Source: DATJLY01 sp035532935 (lineage in GTDB: Bacteria; Pseudomonadota; Alphaproteobacteria; ATCC43930; CGMCC-115725). Taken from it: a DNA stretch of 64,000 nt. The position numbers were made by a program, and so were the translations under genes. Location: positions 121,156 to 185,155 of the forward strand of contig DATKQE010000085.1 in NCBI GenBank assembly GCA_035532935.1. The letters run 5' to 3'. Of this stretch, positions 16,210-24,383 are shown one piece after another. Under the pieces are notes generated by a model. That model saw nothing but the letters and a program-made list of their open reading frames with translations, had not been told where the DNA came from and did not search any database. The stretch's first letter is position 1, and every line of letters starts with the position of its first letter.

Positions 16210-18474
16210 TTGTGTCCAGCAAGCGCGGGGGATTTTACCATCGTTCGCCTTATTTCGCTCCCGCGACAGGCGCCGCTGCGACGCCGTGTTCCGACCGTGG
16301 TTTTCGTCCTCGTCGCCGTGATGCTGGCGGCGTGCGGCGTGACGCCCGGGCCGACACCGCCGGCGCCGGCAAGCACCGCCGCGCCGCCCGCGCCGCTCGC
16401 TCCCCCGACGGCCGTGTCCGAGGGCAAGAGCCGCCCGCTCGCCGTGCTGCCGTCGTCGCGCCGCCGCGAAGGCGAGGCGGCTGCGCCCATCATCGTGCGC
16501 GGCGCGAGCCTCGCGGTGCCGGTGCTGCCGCCACGTGCCGCCATCGGCGCTGCCGGCACCGCGTCTGGCGACGTCACCCTGAATTTCGCTGGCGCCGACA
16601 TCCGCGATGTCATCGCCGCGGTGCTGGGCGAGACGCTCAAGCTCAATTACGTGATCGATCCCGACGTCACCGGCCCGGTCACGTTCAAGATCGCGCGGCC
16701 GTTGCCGCATAACGAGATCCTGCCCGCGTTCGAGGCGGTGCTCGCGAGTCGCGGCGTGACGCTGGTGCAGCAGGATGGCGTCGTCCGGGTGATGCGGGCG
16801 CAGAGCAACGGCAAGCCGCAGGTGGCGCTGCCGATCGGCCCGGCCCCGCCGGGCGCGGTCGGCGAACGGATCGAGCTGTTTCCGGTGCGCTACGTCACCG
16901 TCGCCGATATTCGCAACGTGCTCGACAAGCTTCTGCCGCCGGGCGATGTCATCCTCGCCGACGAAGCGCGGCGCCTCGTCATGGTGAAGGGCACGGCCGG
17001 GGAACTCGCCCTCGCCGAGGACGCGGTGCGGGTCTTCGATGTCGACCGGATGCAGGGCGTGTCGGTGGCGCTGCTGCCGCTGCAGAACGCCGAGGCCGCG
17101 ACCGTCGTGGTCGAGCTGTCCAACATCTTCGATGCGACGCGCAAGGAGGCGGCGACCGACCTGATCCGCTTCCTGCCGGTCGAACGCCTCAATGCGGTGA
17201 TGGTGCTGACGCGCGAGCCGCAATATCTCGACGAGGCGCGGGCGTGGGTCGCGCGGCTCGACCGCACCCGCAACATGAACGAGCGGCGCGTCTACGTCTA
17301 TTACCTGCAATACGGCAAGGCGGCGCAGGTGGCGCAGACGCTGCAGGGCGCGCTCACCGGCATCAATGTCGAGGTCAAGGGGCCGTCCACTGCCAATCCC
17401 ATGGGGATCGGCGACACCGAATCGGAAAGCCTGCCGATCCCGCCGCCGGCGCCCGGGTTTCCGACGCCGCCGCCGCTGCTCGGGACCCCCGCGCCGGTGG
17501 CGGCGCCGGCGCCGGCCGCGCCGTCACCGGAGGCCGCCGCCCAGCCGAGCGTGCGCATCGTCGCCGACGATGCCCATAACGCGCTGCTGATATCGGCGAC
17601 ACCGCGCGACTATGCGCTCATCCGCGATGTGCTCCAAGGCATCGACACGCCGCCGCTGCAGGTGCTGATCGAGGTGACCGTGGCCGAGGTCACGCTCAAC
17701 AATTCCCTGCGCTACGGCGTCCAGTATTTCCTCAATTCGCGCGGCACCGCCGGGGGCAATGTCTCGGCGCTGCTCACCACCGGCAACACCGCCGCCGGCA
17801 TCACGCCGGCCACGCCCGGCTTCGCGCTCTCGTTCACCGCCGCCAATCTCGAGCCGCGCGTCGTACTTCAGGCGCTGTCGGAGCTGACCCAGACCAAGGT
17901 CATCTCGACGCCGCGCCTCCTCGTGCTCGACAACCAGACGGCGCGCCTTCAGGTCGGCGACGTCGTGCCGATCATCACCCAGACCGCCGCGAGCACGCTG
18001 ACCTCGAGCCCCTTGGTGCTGAGCAACGTGCAATACAAGGAAACCGGCATCGTGCTCTCGGTCACGCCGCGCGTCAGCGCCGGCGGCATGGTGACGATGG
18101 ATATCAACCAGTCGGTGATCGACGTCGTCCCCACCACCTCGTCCACGCTCAATTCCCCCACCTTCGAACAGCGCCGGCTCACCAGCACTGTCAGCGTCAA
18201 GAGCGCGCACTCGATCCTGCTCGGCGGCCTGATCGAGGACCAGGACAATCGGGATTCCTCGGGCATCCCGTTCCTGAACGAGATTCCGGTGATCGGCGGG
18301 CTCTTCGGCAACCGCAACAACAGTGCGACGCGGACCGAGCTGATCCTGTTCCTGACGCCCTACGTCCTCAGCAACGACACCGAGGCGACCGACGCCACCG
18401 ACCGGGTGATGCGACGGTTGCGCGCGGTGTTCGACCGCTCGACCTTTCCACCGCTGCGAGTGCCGCCGCCCTGA
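16210..18474 (+). CDS. gspD: Type II secretion secretin GspD
   Basis: Outer-membrane channel of the type II secretion system, about 754 residues from the chosen start. A lipoprotein signal ends in LAAC, so the N-terminus may be lipidated. A proline/alanine-rich stretch leads to the N0 domain (FAGADIRDVIAAVLGETLKL), then N1-N3 domains. The N3 domain has a Pro-rich insertion near residue 420. The C-terminal secretin domain contains VPIITQTA, NVQYKETGIVLSVTPRV, LLGGLI and PFLNEIPVIGGLFG. The start is uncertain: no ATG lies close to the signal peptide. TTG 16210 gives a sensible n-region, while the next in-frame ATG upstream, at 16081, would overlap the divergent ccmI start. gspE is 15 kb away and the remaining gsp genes are outside the window. 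Confidence 0.88.
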   Translation: MCPASAGDFTIVRLISLPRQAPLRRRVPTVVFVLVAVMLAACGVTPGPTPPAPASTAAPPAPLAPPTAVSEGKSRPLAVLPSSRRREGEAAAPIIVRGASLAVPVLPPRAAIGAAGTASGDVTLNFAGADIRDVIAAVLGETLKLNYVIDPDVTGPVTFKIARPLPHNEILPAFEAVLASRGVTLVQQDGVVRVMRAQSNGKPQVALPIGPAPPGAVGERIELFPVRYVTVADIRNVLDKLLPPGDVILADEARRLVMVKGTAGELALAEDAVRVFDVDRMQGVSVALLPLQNAEAATVVVELSNIFDATRKEAATDLIRFLPVERLNAVMVLTREPQYLDEARAWVARLDRTRNMNERRVYVYYLQYGKAAQVAQTLQGALTGINVEVKGPSTANPMGIGDTESESLPIPPPAPGFPTPPPLLGTPAPVAAPAPAAPSPEAAAQPSVRIVADDAHNALLISATPRDYALIRDVLQGIDTPPLQVLIEVTVAEVTLNNSLRYGVQYFLNSRGTAGGNVSALLTTGNTAAGITPATPGFALSFTAANLEPRVVLQALSELTQTKVISTPRLLVLDNQTARLQVGDVVPIITQTAASTLTSSPLVLSNVQYKETGIVLSVTPRVSAGGMVTMDINQSVIDVVPTTSSTLNSPTFEQRRLTSTVSVKSAHSILLGGLIEDQDNRDSSGIPFLNEIPVIGGLFGNRNNSATRTELILFLTPYVLSNDTEATDATDRVMRRLRAVFDRSTFPPLRVPPP

Positions 18475-18507
18475 GCCGGATCGAGCCGCGTCCGGCAGAA
18501 ATCTTTT
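18475..18507 (+). terminator. Possible terminator after gspD
   Basis: GCCGGA at 18475-18480 and TCCGGC at 18491-18496 form a six-base stem with a ten-base loop. AGAAATCTTTT follows. The stem is short and the T-run is offset, so this is weak evidence for a rho-independent terminator. Confidence 0.3.
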
Positions 18508-18534
18508 GACGCAGCGGGGGACCGGGCGCATTGT
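18506..18534 (+). promoter_or_regulatory. Candidate sigma-70 promoter of the phasin gene
   Basis: TTGACG at 18506-18511 resembles a minus-35 box. CATTGT at 18529-18534, after a 17-base spacer, is a weak minus-10. The phasin ATG follows at 18566 with its own ribosome site. Confidence 0.35.
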
Positions 18535-18565
18535 GCCATAACGGCGGCAGAATCGGAGAAATGTC

Positions 18566-19006
18566 ATGGCCAATACGGGTCCCGGGTCCGAATGGCTTTT
18601 CGACATCGGAAAGATGTTCGGCGAAATGCGGGCGCCGACGGCCGATCTCGAAACGGTTGTGGCAATGCAACGCAAGAATATCGAGGCACTGACGCAAGCC
18701 AACCAGCTCGCGCTCGAGGGCGCGCAGGCGGTGCTGCGCTATCAGCTCGAGATGGCCCGCCGGACGATGGAGGAATTCTCGTCCGTGTTCACGAGCTTCC
18801 TGCAGCCCAACGGCTCGATGGAGGACCGGGTGGCGAAGCAGGCCGAATTCTCCAAATCGGCGATGGAGAAGGGCATGACGAACGCGCGCGACATTTCCGA
18901 TCTGGTGACGAAGGCGAATACCGACGCCTTCAACGTGCTGAGCCGGCGCGTGAGCGAGACTTTCGAGGAAATTCGCGACTACGCAAGCAAGCGGACCGTC
19001 GGCTGA
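18566..19006 (+). CDS. Phasin family protein
   Basis: A 146-residue, almost wholly helical protein of the short alphaproteobacterial phasin family, which coats polyhydroxyalkanoate granules in the cytoplasm. The N-terminal FDIGKMFGEMRAPTADLETV and the following MQRKNIEALTQANQLALEGA are hallmark phasin sequence. A second amphipathic helix runs from MEDRVAKQ to the end. GGAGAAATGTC precedes the ATG, a strong ribosome site. The gene stands alone: it follows gspD by 91 bp and converges on the DUF1194 gene with a 16-bp gap. PHB synthase is not in the window, but bdhA, the DUF3734 patatin and adc fit the same storage-polymer theme. Confidence 0.9.
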   Translation: MANTGPGSEWLFDIGKMFGEMRAPTADLETVVAMQRKNIEALTQANQLALEGAQAVLRYQLEMARRTMEEFSSVFTSFLQPNGSMEDRVAKQAEFSKSAMEKGMTNARDISDLVTKANTDAFNVLSRRVSETFEEIRDYASKRTVG

Positions 19007-19022
19007 CGCTGGTTCCGGCCGG

Positions 19023-19721
19023 TCAGCGCCAGGCGATCTCGGTGACGAGCTTGTCGAGGATCGCCTGCGCGAACGCATCGTAACTCTTTACCGTGATCAG
19101 GAACGACCCGGGACCGCCGATGACGTTGGCGCGGTAATAGGCGTCGAGATCGGGCTCGAGGGTCAGGATCGGCAGGCCGTTGATCACCACGCCCTGCTGC
19201 ACCGCCGCGTCGCGGGCCAGCGCGGCCGGGCGGCCGCGGTTGTTCGATCCGTCGCCCGAAACGTCGATCGTGCGCCGCGGGCTGCGACAGGGGCACTTCG
19301 CCAGCAACGCCAAGGAATAGTCGATCGCGCCGCTCAGCGATGTGCCGCCGCCGAAGAGCTTGCGCGGCGTCGCGTCGATGGCGTCGGCGAGGGCGTGCGC
19401 CGATGCCGCGTCGTGCACGAAGGTCCAATCGACCGTCAGCGCGTGCAGGCTCGGGCCGGTCCACTGCACCATCGCGACGGCGATGCGGCGTTGCGATCCG
19501 GCCGCGATCGCCTCGACCACGCGCGGATTGCGAAAGGCGGCGGCATAGCCGTGCTTCTGCAGCTCGAAGCGCGTCTCGTTGACGCTCCCCGAAGCATCGA
19601 CGGCCAGCACGAGCGCGACATCGACATCGGTCTGCGCCGTCGCGGGGCGGCCGGCCAACAGCAGCGCGGCTAAGATCGCAACGCGCCATACCCACGTGTG
19701 CGTGCGGTGCGGCCTGGTCAT
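19023..19721 (-). CDS. Exported DUF1194 (VWA-like) protein
   Basis: A 232-residue protein with an N-terminal signal peptide (hydrophobic residues 11-28, cleavage near ATA-QTD). A von Willebrand A-type fold annotated as DUF1194 follows. The metal-ion-dependent adhesion motif DASGSV is at about residues 42-47, and GGTSLSGAIDYS and ISGDGSNN-like VSGDGSNNRG complete the site. DUF1194 proteins are periplasmic or secreted and of unknown function, nearly confined to alphaproteobacteria. The ATG overlaps the stop of the TAXI protein gene as ATGA, so the two are translationally coupled. A function in binding a ligand or partner protein is inference. Confidence 0.87.
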   Translation of the reverse strand: MTRPHRTHTWVWRVAILAALLLAGRPATAQTDVDVALVLAVDASGSVNETRFELQKHGYAAAFRNPRVVEAIAAGSQRRIAVAMVQWTGPSLHALTVDWTFVHDAASAHALADAIDATPRKLFGGGTSLSGAIDYSLALLAKCPCRSPRRTIDVSGDGSNNRGRPAALARDAAVQQGVVINGLPILTLEPDLDAYYRANVIGGPGSFLITVKSYDAFAQAILDKLVTEIAWR

Positions 19722-20590
19722 AGCGCGGGTCCCGGCGCGCCATAGGCGCGGGCGGCGCCGGAATGGAGCCCGGGCACGCCGTCGGCGCCGAACGTGGCGC
19801 ACAAGCGGCCGAGGCCGCCGAACAAGGGATTGAGCCGTTCGAGCGCCGCCGCATGGGCGACGATCGCCCGCGCCATCGCCGCCGCCCGATCGTCGCCGAG
19901 CCGCGCATGGGCGACGAGGACGTTGAGCACGCCGATTTGCGGCAGATCCAGCGCCAGCCCCGGGATCGCCCCCGCCGGCATGACGCAGCGGCGATAGAAC
20001 GGTACCGCGGCCAGCACGCGCTCGAGCCGGCCGGGACCGTAGGGCAGGACGCGCACGGCGGTACGGCGGCACAATTCGGTCATGACCCGGTTCGGGATCG
20101 GGCATTGGAGCTGCGCATCGGCCGCGCCGGATTCGACGGCCGCCGCGCCGGCGGCGAAATCGAGATGGACCGGCACCGCGCCGGCGATCCCGAGCGCGCC
20201 GAGGATGACGCCGGCATGCTCGGCCATGCCGCTTTTCTGCGGGCCGAAGACCACGCGCCGCGCGGCGAGATCGTCCACGCTCGCCAGCGCGGAATCCGCG
20301 CGCACGATGAAGAAGAGCGGCCCCACATTCATCGGCGCGATGGTGCGCAGTGCGATCGGGCGCGCGAAGGGCGGCTTGCCACCCGTCGCGCGCGCCACCC
20401 AGTTCGCGGCCATGAAGCCGAAATCGATCGCGCCCGCGTCGAGCAATTCGGCATTGCCGACGCTCGCCCCCGGCGTTTCCCGCACCTCGACCGGGGCGAG
20501 CGCGCCGTCGGCATCGAGGACGCTCTTGAGCGCCAGCGCCTGGGTGAAGAACGTGCCGCCCGTCTCGGCGGTCCCGATCCGCGTCGGCAT
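19718..20590 (-). CDS. TAXI-family solute-binding protein lacking a signal peptide
   Basis: About 290 residues of the TRAP-associated extracytoplasmic immunogenic (TAXI) binding-protein family. The protein starts straight into the mature fold (MPTRIGTAETGGTFFTQ), a motif that usually follows a signal peptide. Further family features are VRETPGASVGNAELLDAGAIDFG and GPLFFIVRADS. I see no export signal on the chosen ATG (20590), four bases after the SDR stop. Extending upstream would run through the SDR gene. No TRAP membrane subunit is nearby. It may be cytoplasmic and have been co-opted as a sensor, or the signal may be lost. It is coupled to the DUF1194 gene (ATGA overlap). Confidence 0.75.
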   Translation of the reverse strand: MPTRIGTAETGGTFFTQALALKSVLDADGALAPVEVRETPGASVGNAELLDAGAIDFGFMAANWVARATGGKPPFARPIALRTIAPMNVGPLFFIVRADSALASVDDLAARRVVFGPQKSGMAEHAGVILGALGIAGAVPVHLDFAAGAAAVESGAADAQLQCPIPNRVMTELCRRTAVRVLPYGPGRLERVLAAVPFYRRCVMPAGAIPGLALDLPQIGVLNVLVAHARLGDDRAAAMARAIVAHAAALERLNPLFGGLGRLCATFGADGVPGLHSGAARAYGAPGPAL

Positions 20591-20594
20591 GGGA

Positions 20595-21341
20595 TCAGGG
20601 CACCTCCATCGCCATGACGCCGCCATCGACGAAGATGTTGTCGCCGAGGATGAAGGAGGAATCGTCCGACACCAGGAACAGGACGGCGCGCGCCGTTTCG
20701 ATCGGCTGGCCGGGGCGCTTGACGAGATTGGTGATCGGCCGGCTCGGATCGAACACATCCCTGCCGACGGGCGACCCGGTCTTGTTGGGCGAGACGGAAT
20801 TCACGCGGATGCCGTGCGGCGCCAACTGCACCGCCATGGCGCGAGTGAGGTTGGCGACGCCGCCCTTCGCCGCCGAATAGGCGATCGCCCGGCCGCGGCC
20901 GCGATGGCCCGAGGTCGAGCCGATATTGACGATCCGGCCGCGTGTGCCGTCCGCGATCATCCGCCGCGCCACGTGCTGCGCCATCAAGAACGGGCTCTTG
21001 AGCGTCACCGCGATGACCCGGTCCCATTCCGCCTCGTCGATGTCGAGGATCGTCTTGTTGTCCGAGATCGCGACGTTGTTGACGAGGATGTCGATGCGGC
21101 CGAAGCGCTTCGCCACCGCATCGACGGCGCGCGCGACCTCGGCGCTCTGCGACACGTCGGCGACGAGCGCGAGCGCTTCGCCGCCCGCGCCGGCAATGGC
21201 GGCGGCGGTGCGCTCGCCGCGTTCGCCATCGTTGTCGATGACGGCGACGCGGGCGCCTTCTTCCGCCAGCAATATGGCGACCGCCTCGCCGATATTGCGG
21301 CCGGCGCCGGTGACGATCGCCACCTGACCTTCGAGCTTCAT
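20595..21341 (-). CDS. Short-chain dehydrogenase/reductase
   Basis: A 248-residue NAD(P)-dependent oxidoreductase of the classical SDR type. It has TGAGRNIG at residues 11-18, NNVA near 89, the catalytic Ser in NIGSTSG and a YSAAKGG catalytic Tyr-Lys segment. The C-terminus has the usual ILGDNIFVDGGV block. Substrate cannot be told from sequence; FabG-like and 2-hydroxyacid or sugar-alcohol dehydrogenases look alike. ATG 21341 has an excellent ribosome site (GGGGAGGAACCG). It is first in a minus-strand operon with the TAXI protein (4-bp gap) and the DUF1194 protein, and the cupin gene upstream is in the same direction 58 bp away. Confidence 0.88.
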   Translation of the reverse strand: MKLEGQVAIVTGAGRNIGEAVAILLAEEGARVAVIDNDGERGERTAAAIAGAGGEALALVADVSQSAEVARAVDAVAKRFGRIDILVNNVAISDNKTILDIDEAEWDRVIAVTLKSPFLMAQHVARRMIADGTRGRIVNIGSTSGHRGRGRAIAYSAAKGGVANLTRAMAVQLAPHGIRVNSVSPNKTGSPVGRDVFDPSRPITNLVKRPGQPIETARAVLFLVSDDSSFILGDNIFVDGGVMAMEVP

Positions 21342-21399
21342 CGGTTCCTCCCCTGCGTTTCGATGCATGCTGCGAGTATCGCCAAAACGCGCGTTGGGC

Positions 21400-21936
21400 T
21401 CAATCGAGCGGCTCGGCGTCGATCAGGATGAAGGCCATGCGGCAGATCTTGTCGCTGCGGTTCGCCCAGGAATGATGCGTGCCGCGCTGGATCAGCACGT
21501 CGCCCGGCTTCATCGGCACCTCGCCCTCGTCCAGCAGCGCCCAGATCTCGCCCTCGAGCACGATCGCGTAATCGACCGTACTGGTTTTGTGAAACAGGAA
21601 ATGGCGCGCGCGGCCTTGCGCCGAGGTGTGTGCGCCCTGGCTCGCGAGGTCGATGGCGGCAGTGTCGCCGTGGACGCTGTCCGGCGGAATCTCCGAGATG
21701 CGGAAGACCGTGCCGCCGCGGTGCTGCGGTGGCGTGGGCACGCGCAGGCCGGCGGGCGCCGCATCGTCATTGCCGCGGTTCGAGGCCGGGGCGCGGTCGG
21801 TGAGCCAGAGCAGCGTGCTCCAGTAATGCGGCGAGAACATCGACGGCAGCACGTCGGGCGCGGGACCGTCGGCGAGGATGACCGACCGGCCGGCTTCGTT
21901 GTGTCCGGTCACGATGCGGCGGACAGGCTTCGGCAT
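21400..21936 (-). CDS. Cupin-domain protein
   Basis: A 178-residue protein with a C-terminal cupin barrel: DYAIVLEGEIWALLDEGEV (first motif, with Glu) and GDVLIQRGTHHSWANRS (second motif, with His pairs). The first cupin motif lacks the usual HxH, so metal binding may be incomplete. The N-terminal 90 residues (starting PKPVRRIVTGHNEAGRSVIL) match a group of cupins found beside dehydrogenases for organic acids. GAAGGGAAG precedes the ATG. It is divergent from the Ldh2 gene and shares a 121-bp promoter region with it. Likely role: binding or isomerising a small acid; this is inference. Confidence 0.82.
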   Translation of the reverse strand: MPKPVRRIVTGHNEAGRSVILADGPAPDVLPSMFSPHYWSTLLWLTDRAPASNRGNDDAAPAGLRVPTPPQHRGGTVFRISEIPPDSVHGDTAAIDLASQGAHTSAQGRARHFLFHKTSTVDYAIVLEGEIWALLDEGEVPMKPGDVLIQRGTHHSWANRSDKICRMAFILIDAEPLD

Positions 21937-21972
21937 GGCGGACTTCCCTTCTGTCGGATCCGTGATCGGGCG

Positions 21973-22033
21973 AGTATATCAGGGGGCGGCGCCGTCCTGG
22001 GACGTGTTCGGCGGCCGAAGATGCCGGTATAGT
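21973..22033. promoter_or_regulatory. Divergent promoter region (cupin / Ldh2)
   Basis: The 121-bp gap holds a minus-10-like TATAGT at 22028-22033 on the plus strand, 24 bp before the Ldh2 ATG. A TATACT on the minus strand (complement of 21973-21978) faces the cupin gene. Minus-35 elements are poor on both sides, so activation by a regulator is likely. Confidence 0.35.
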
Positions 22034-22057
22034 CCATATCAACGAGGGGATCGCGTC

Positions 22058-23128
22058 ATGGCCGAGGAACCGAAGAACGCGCGCCGCTTCGCCGCCGAGG
22101 AGGGACGGCGCTTCATGAGCCGCGCGCTCGCCGCGGCGGGATTGCCGGACGCGGATGCCGACGCGGTCGCCGAGGCGATGCTGTTCGCCGATCTGCGCGG
22201 CGTCGACAGCCACGGCATCGTGCGCCTGCCGACTTATATCCGGCGGTTGCGCGCCGGCGGCATCAACCCGCGGCCGCGCATCCACATCGCGCGCGAGTCC
22301 GACGCGACCGCGCTCATCGACGGCGATAACGGCATGGGCCATCTCGTCATGGGCTTTGCTGCGCGGGTGGCGATGGAGAAGGCCGAGGCGCGCGGCGTCG
22401 CGTGGGTCGGGGCGCGGGCGAGCAATCATGCGGGGGCTGCGGCGTGCTATGCGATGATGCCGCTCGCGCGCGACATGATCGGCCTCTATCTCGCCGTCGC
22501 CAACAACAACCACATGGCGCCCACCGGCGGGGTCGAGCCGCTGCTCGGCACCAACCCGATCGCCATCGCCGTGCCGGCGCTCGAGGAGCCGCCGGTGGTG
22601 CTCGACATCGCCACCACCGCGATTTCCTTCGGCCGCATCCGCAATGCCGCGGATGCCGGCGAAAGCTTGCCGGAAGGGTTGGTGATGGATTATGGCGGCC
22701 GTCCCGTCACCGATCCGAAGCAGGCGGACCATGCCCTGCTATTGCCGATCGGCGGCTACAAGGGCTATGGGCTGGCGCTGATGTTCAGCCTGTTGGGCGG
22801 CGTGCTCAACGGCACCGCCACGGGACGCGACACGGTCAGCATCGACGAGGCGAACGCGCCGGGCAACACCGGCCAGGCGATCATGGCGCTGAAGGCGGCG
22901 AATTTCGGCCCCATCGACGAATTCAAGCGCCGCGTCGACACGGTCGCGCGCGATCTGCGCGGCTCGAAGCCGCTGCCGGGCGTGGGCGAGGTACGCTATC
23001 CCGGGCTCCAGGGCCACGGCACCGCGGCGGAACGGCGGCGGTCGGGCATCCCCATCCGCCCCGGGTTCGTGGCAGCGCTCAATCGGCTCGCGGCCGATCT
23101 CGGCATCGCGCCGCCGGCGCTGCTTTAG
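22058..23128 (+). CDS. Malate/L-lactate dehydrogenase family oxidoreductase (Ldh2)
   Basis: A 356-residue NAD(P)-dependent 2-oxoacid reductase / 2-hydroxyacid dehydrogenase of the MDH/LDH2 family, distinct from classical Rossmann LDH. The active-site segment DSHGIVRLPTYIRRL is near residues 50-64. The family blocks GTNPIAIAVP, LDIATTAIS and LLPIGGYKGYGLALM follow in order. Substrate may be malate, lactate, sulfolactate, ureidoglycolate or a related acid. Start ATG 22058 follows GAGGGGATCGCGTC. The next two genes follow at 17 bp and 5 bp and look cotranscribed. Together with the FMN oxidase two genes on, it suggests oxidation of a 2-hydroxy acid. Confidence 0.9.
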   Translation: MAEEPKNARRFAAEEGRRFMSRALAAAGLPDADADAVAEAMLFADLRGVDSHGIVRLPTYIRRLRAGGINPRPRIHIARESDATALIDGDNGMGHLVMGFAARVAMEKAEARGVAWVGARASNHAGAAACYAMMPLARDMIGLYLAVANNNHMAPTGGVEPLLGTNPIAIAVPALEEPPVVLDIATTAISFGRIRNAADAGESLPEGLVMDYGGRPVTDPKQADHALLLPIGGYKGYGLALMFSLLGGVLNGTATGRDTVSIDEANAPGNTGQAIMALKAANFGPIDEFKRRVDTVARDLRGSKPLPGVGEVRYPGLQGHGTAAERRRSGIPIRPGFVAALNRLAADLGIAPPALL

Positions 23129-23145
23129 GCGTCGGGGAGGACGAC

Positions 23146-24378
23146 ATGACCGCCGATTCCAGCCGCAACATGCGCCTCGTCGCGCGCTGCGATCAGGGCG
23201 GCCGCTGCGATGGCGTGCAGTTCATGCTGCATCGCGGCTACGGCTATATCGGCCATACCTTCAGCGACGGCGTGAGCGTGGTCGATCTGCGCGATCCGGC
23301 CCATCCGCGGACGGTCAATTTCATCGCCGCGCCGCCCCACACGCGGGCGAGCCATCTCCAGGTCCACGACGACCTGCTCCTCGTCATCAACGGCGCGAGC
23401 CGGCACACGCCGCAGTCGATCGCTGCCAGCGACAAGGCCTATTACGCGCGGCCGCTGGCCGACACGCTTGGCCAGGCGGGCGAGCGCAACTTTGCGGCGG
23501 GCTTGCGCGTGTTCGACGTCTCGCGTCCGGCCGAGCCGCGCGAGATCGGCTTCATGCCGGTCGACGGCTTGGGCCTGCATCGCATCTGGTATGTCGGCGG
23601 GCGCTATGCCTATGTGTCGGCGCATTTCGACGGCTTCAGCGATCACATCCTGGCGATCGTCGATATGGGCGATCCGGCGCGGCCGCTTCTCGCCGGCCGC
23701 TGGTGGCTGCCGGGGATGTGGCGCGCGGGCGGCGAGACGGCGACGGGACAGGGGCGCTATGCGCTCCATCACGCGCTGGTCGCGGGACATCTCGCCTATG
23801 GCGCATGGCGCGATGGCGGCCTCACCGTCCACGATGTCAGCGATCCGGCAAAGCCGCGACTCCTTGTCCATCGCAACTGGTCGCCGCCCTTCGGTGGCGG
23901 CACGCATTCGCCGCTGCCGCTGCCCGACCGCAATCTTTTGCTCGTCGGCGACGAGGCGACGCAGGACAACGGCGAAGACGGCATCAAATGCGTCTGGGTG
24001 TTCGACGTGCGCGTGCCCGCGAACCCGGTCGGCATTGCCACCCTGCCGCGGCCGGCCGAGACCGACTACAACGCCAAGGGCGCGAAATTCGGTCCCCATA
24101 ACCTGCACGAGAACCGGCCCGGCTCGTTCCAGAGCTCGAGCCTCGTCTTCGCCACCTGGTACAATGCCGGCGTGCGCGCTTTCGACATTTCCGATCCGTT
24201 CCAGCCGCGCGCGGTCGGCCATTACGTGCCGCCGCCGCCGGAGCGCATGATGGACCGGCGGCCCAACCGCCCGCGCGTGATCCAGAGCTGCGATGTCTAT
24301 GCCGACACGCGCGGGCTGCTCTATGTGACCGACACCAATGCCGGTCTCACGATTCTCGAATTCGACGGCGCGAGGTGA
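23146..24378 (+). CDS. LVIVD-repeat protein (beta-propeller-like)
   Basis: A 410-residue protein of LVIVD/YncE-like repeats without a signal peptide. The repeated unit has the form GVSVVDLRDPAHPR, LRVFDVSRPAEPREIG, ILAIVDMGDPARP, GLTVHDVSDPAKPR, VWVFDVRVPANPVG and VRAFDISDPFQPR, at least six blades spread over the length. Such proteins are predicted beta-propellers, with no settled function. GGGGAGGACGAC precedes ATG 23146. It sits between the Ldh2 gene and the FMN oxidase gene, and the spacing indicates one operon. Several conserved His residues (HLQVHDD, HHALVAGHLAYGAW) could bind metal; enzyme or scaffold role is open. Confidence 0.85.
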   Translation: MTADSSRNMRLVARCDQGGRCDGVQFMLHRGYGYIGHTFSDGVSVVDLRDPAHPRTVNFIAAPPHTRASHLQVHDDLLLVINGASRHTPQSIAASDKAYYARPLADTLGQAGERNFAAGLRVFDVSRPAEPREIGFMPVDGLGLHRIWYVGGRYAYVSAHFDGFSDHILAIVDMGDPARPLLAGRWWLPGMWRAGGETATGQGRYALHHALVAGHLAYGAWRDGGLTVHDVSDPAKPRLLVHRNWSPPFGGGTHSPLPLPDRNLLLVGDEATQDNGEDGIKCVWVFDVRVPANPVGIATLPRPAETDYNAKGAKFGPHNLHENRPGSFQSSSLVFATWYNAGVRAFDISDPFQPRAVGHYVPPPPERMMDRRPNRPRVIQSCDVYADTRGLLYVTDTNAGLTILEFDGAR

Positions 24379-24383
24379 GGACC

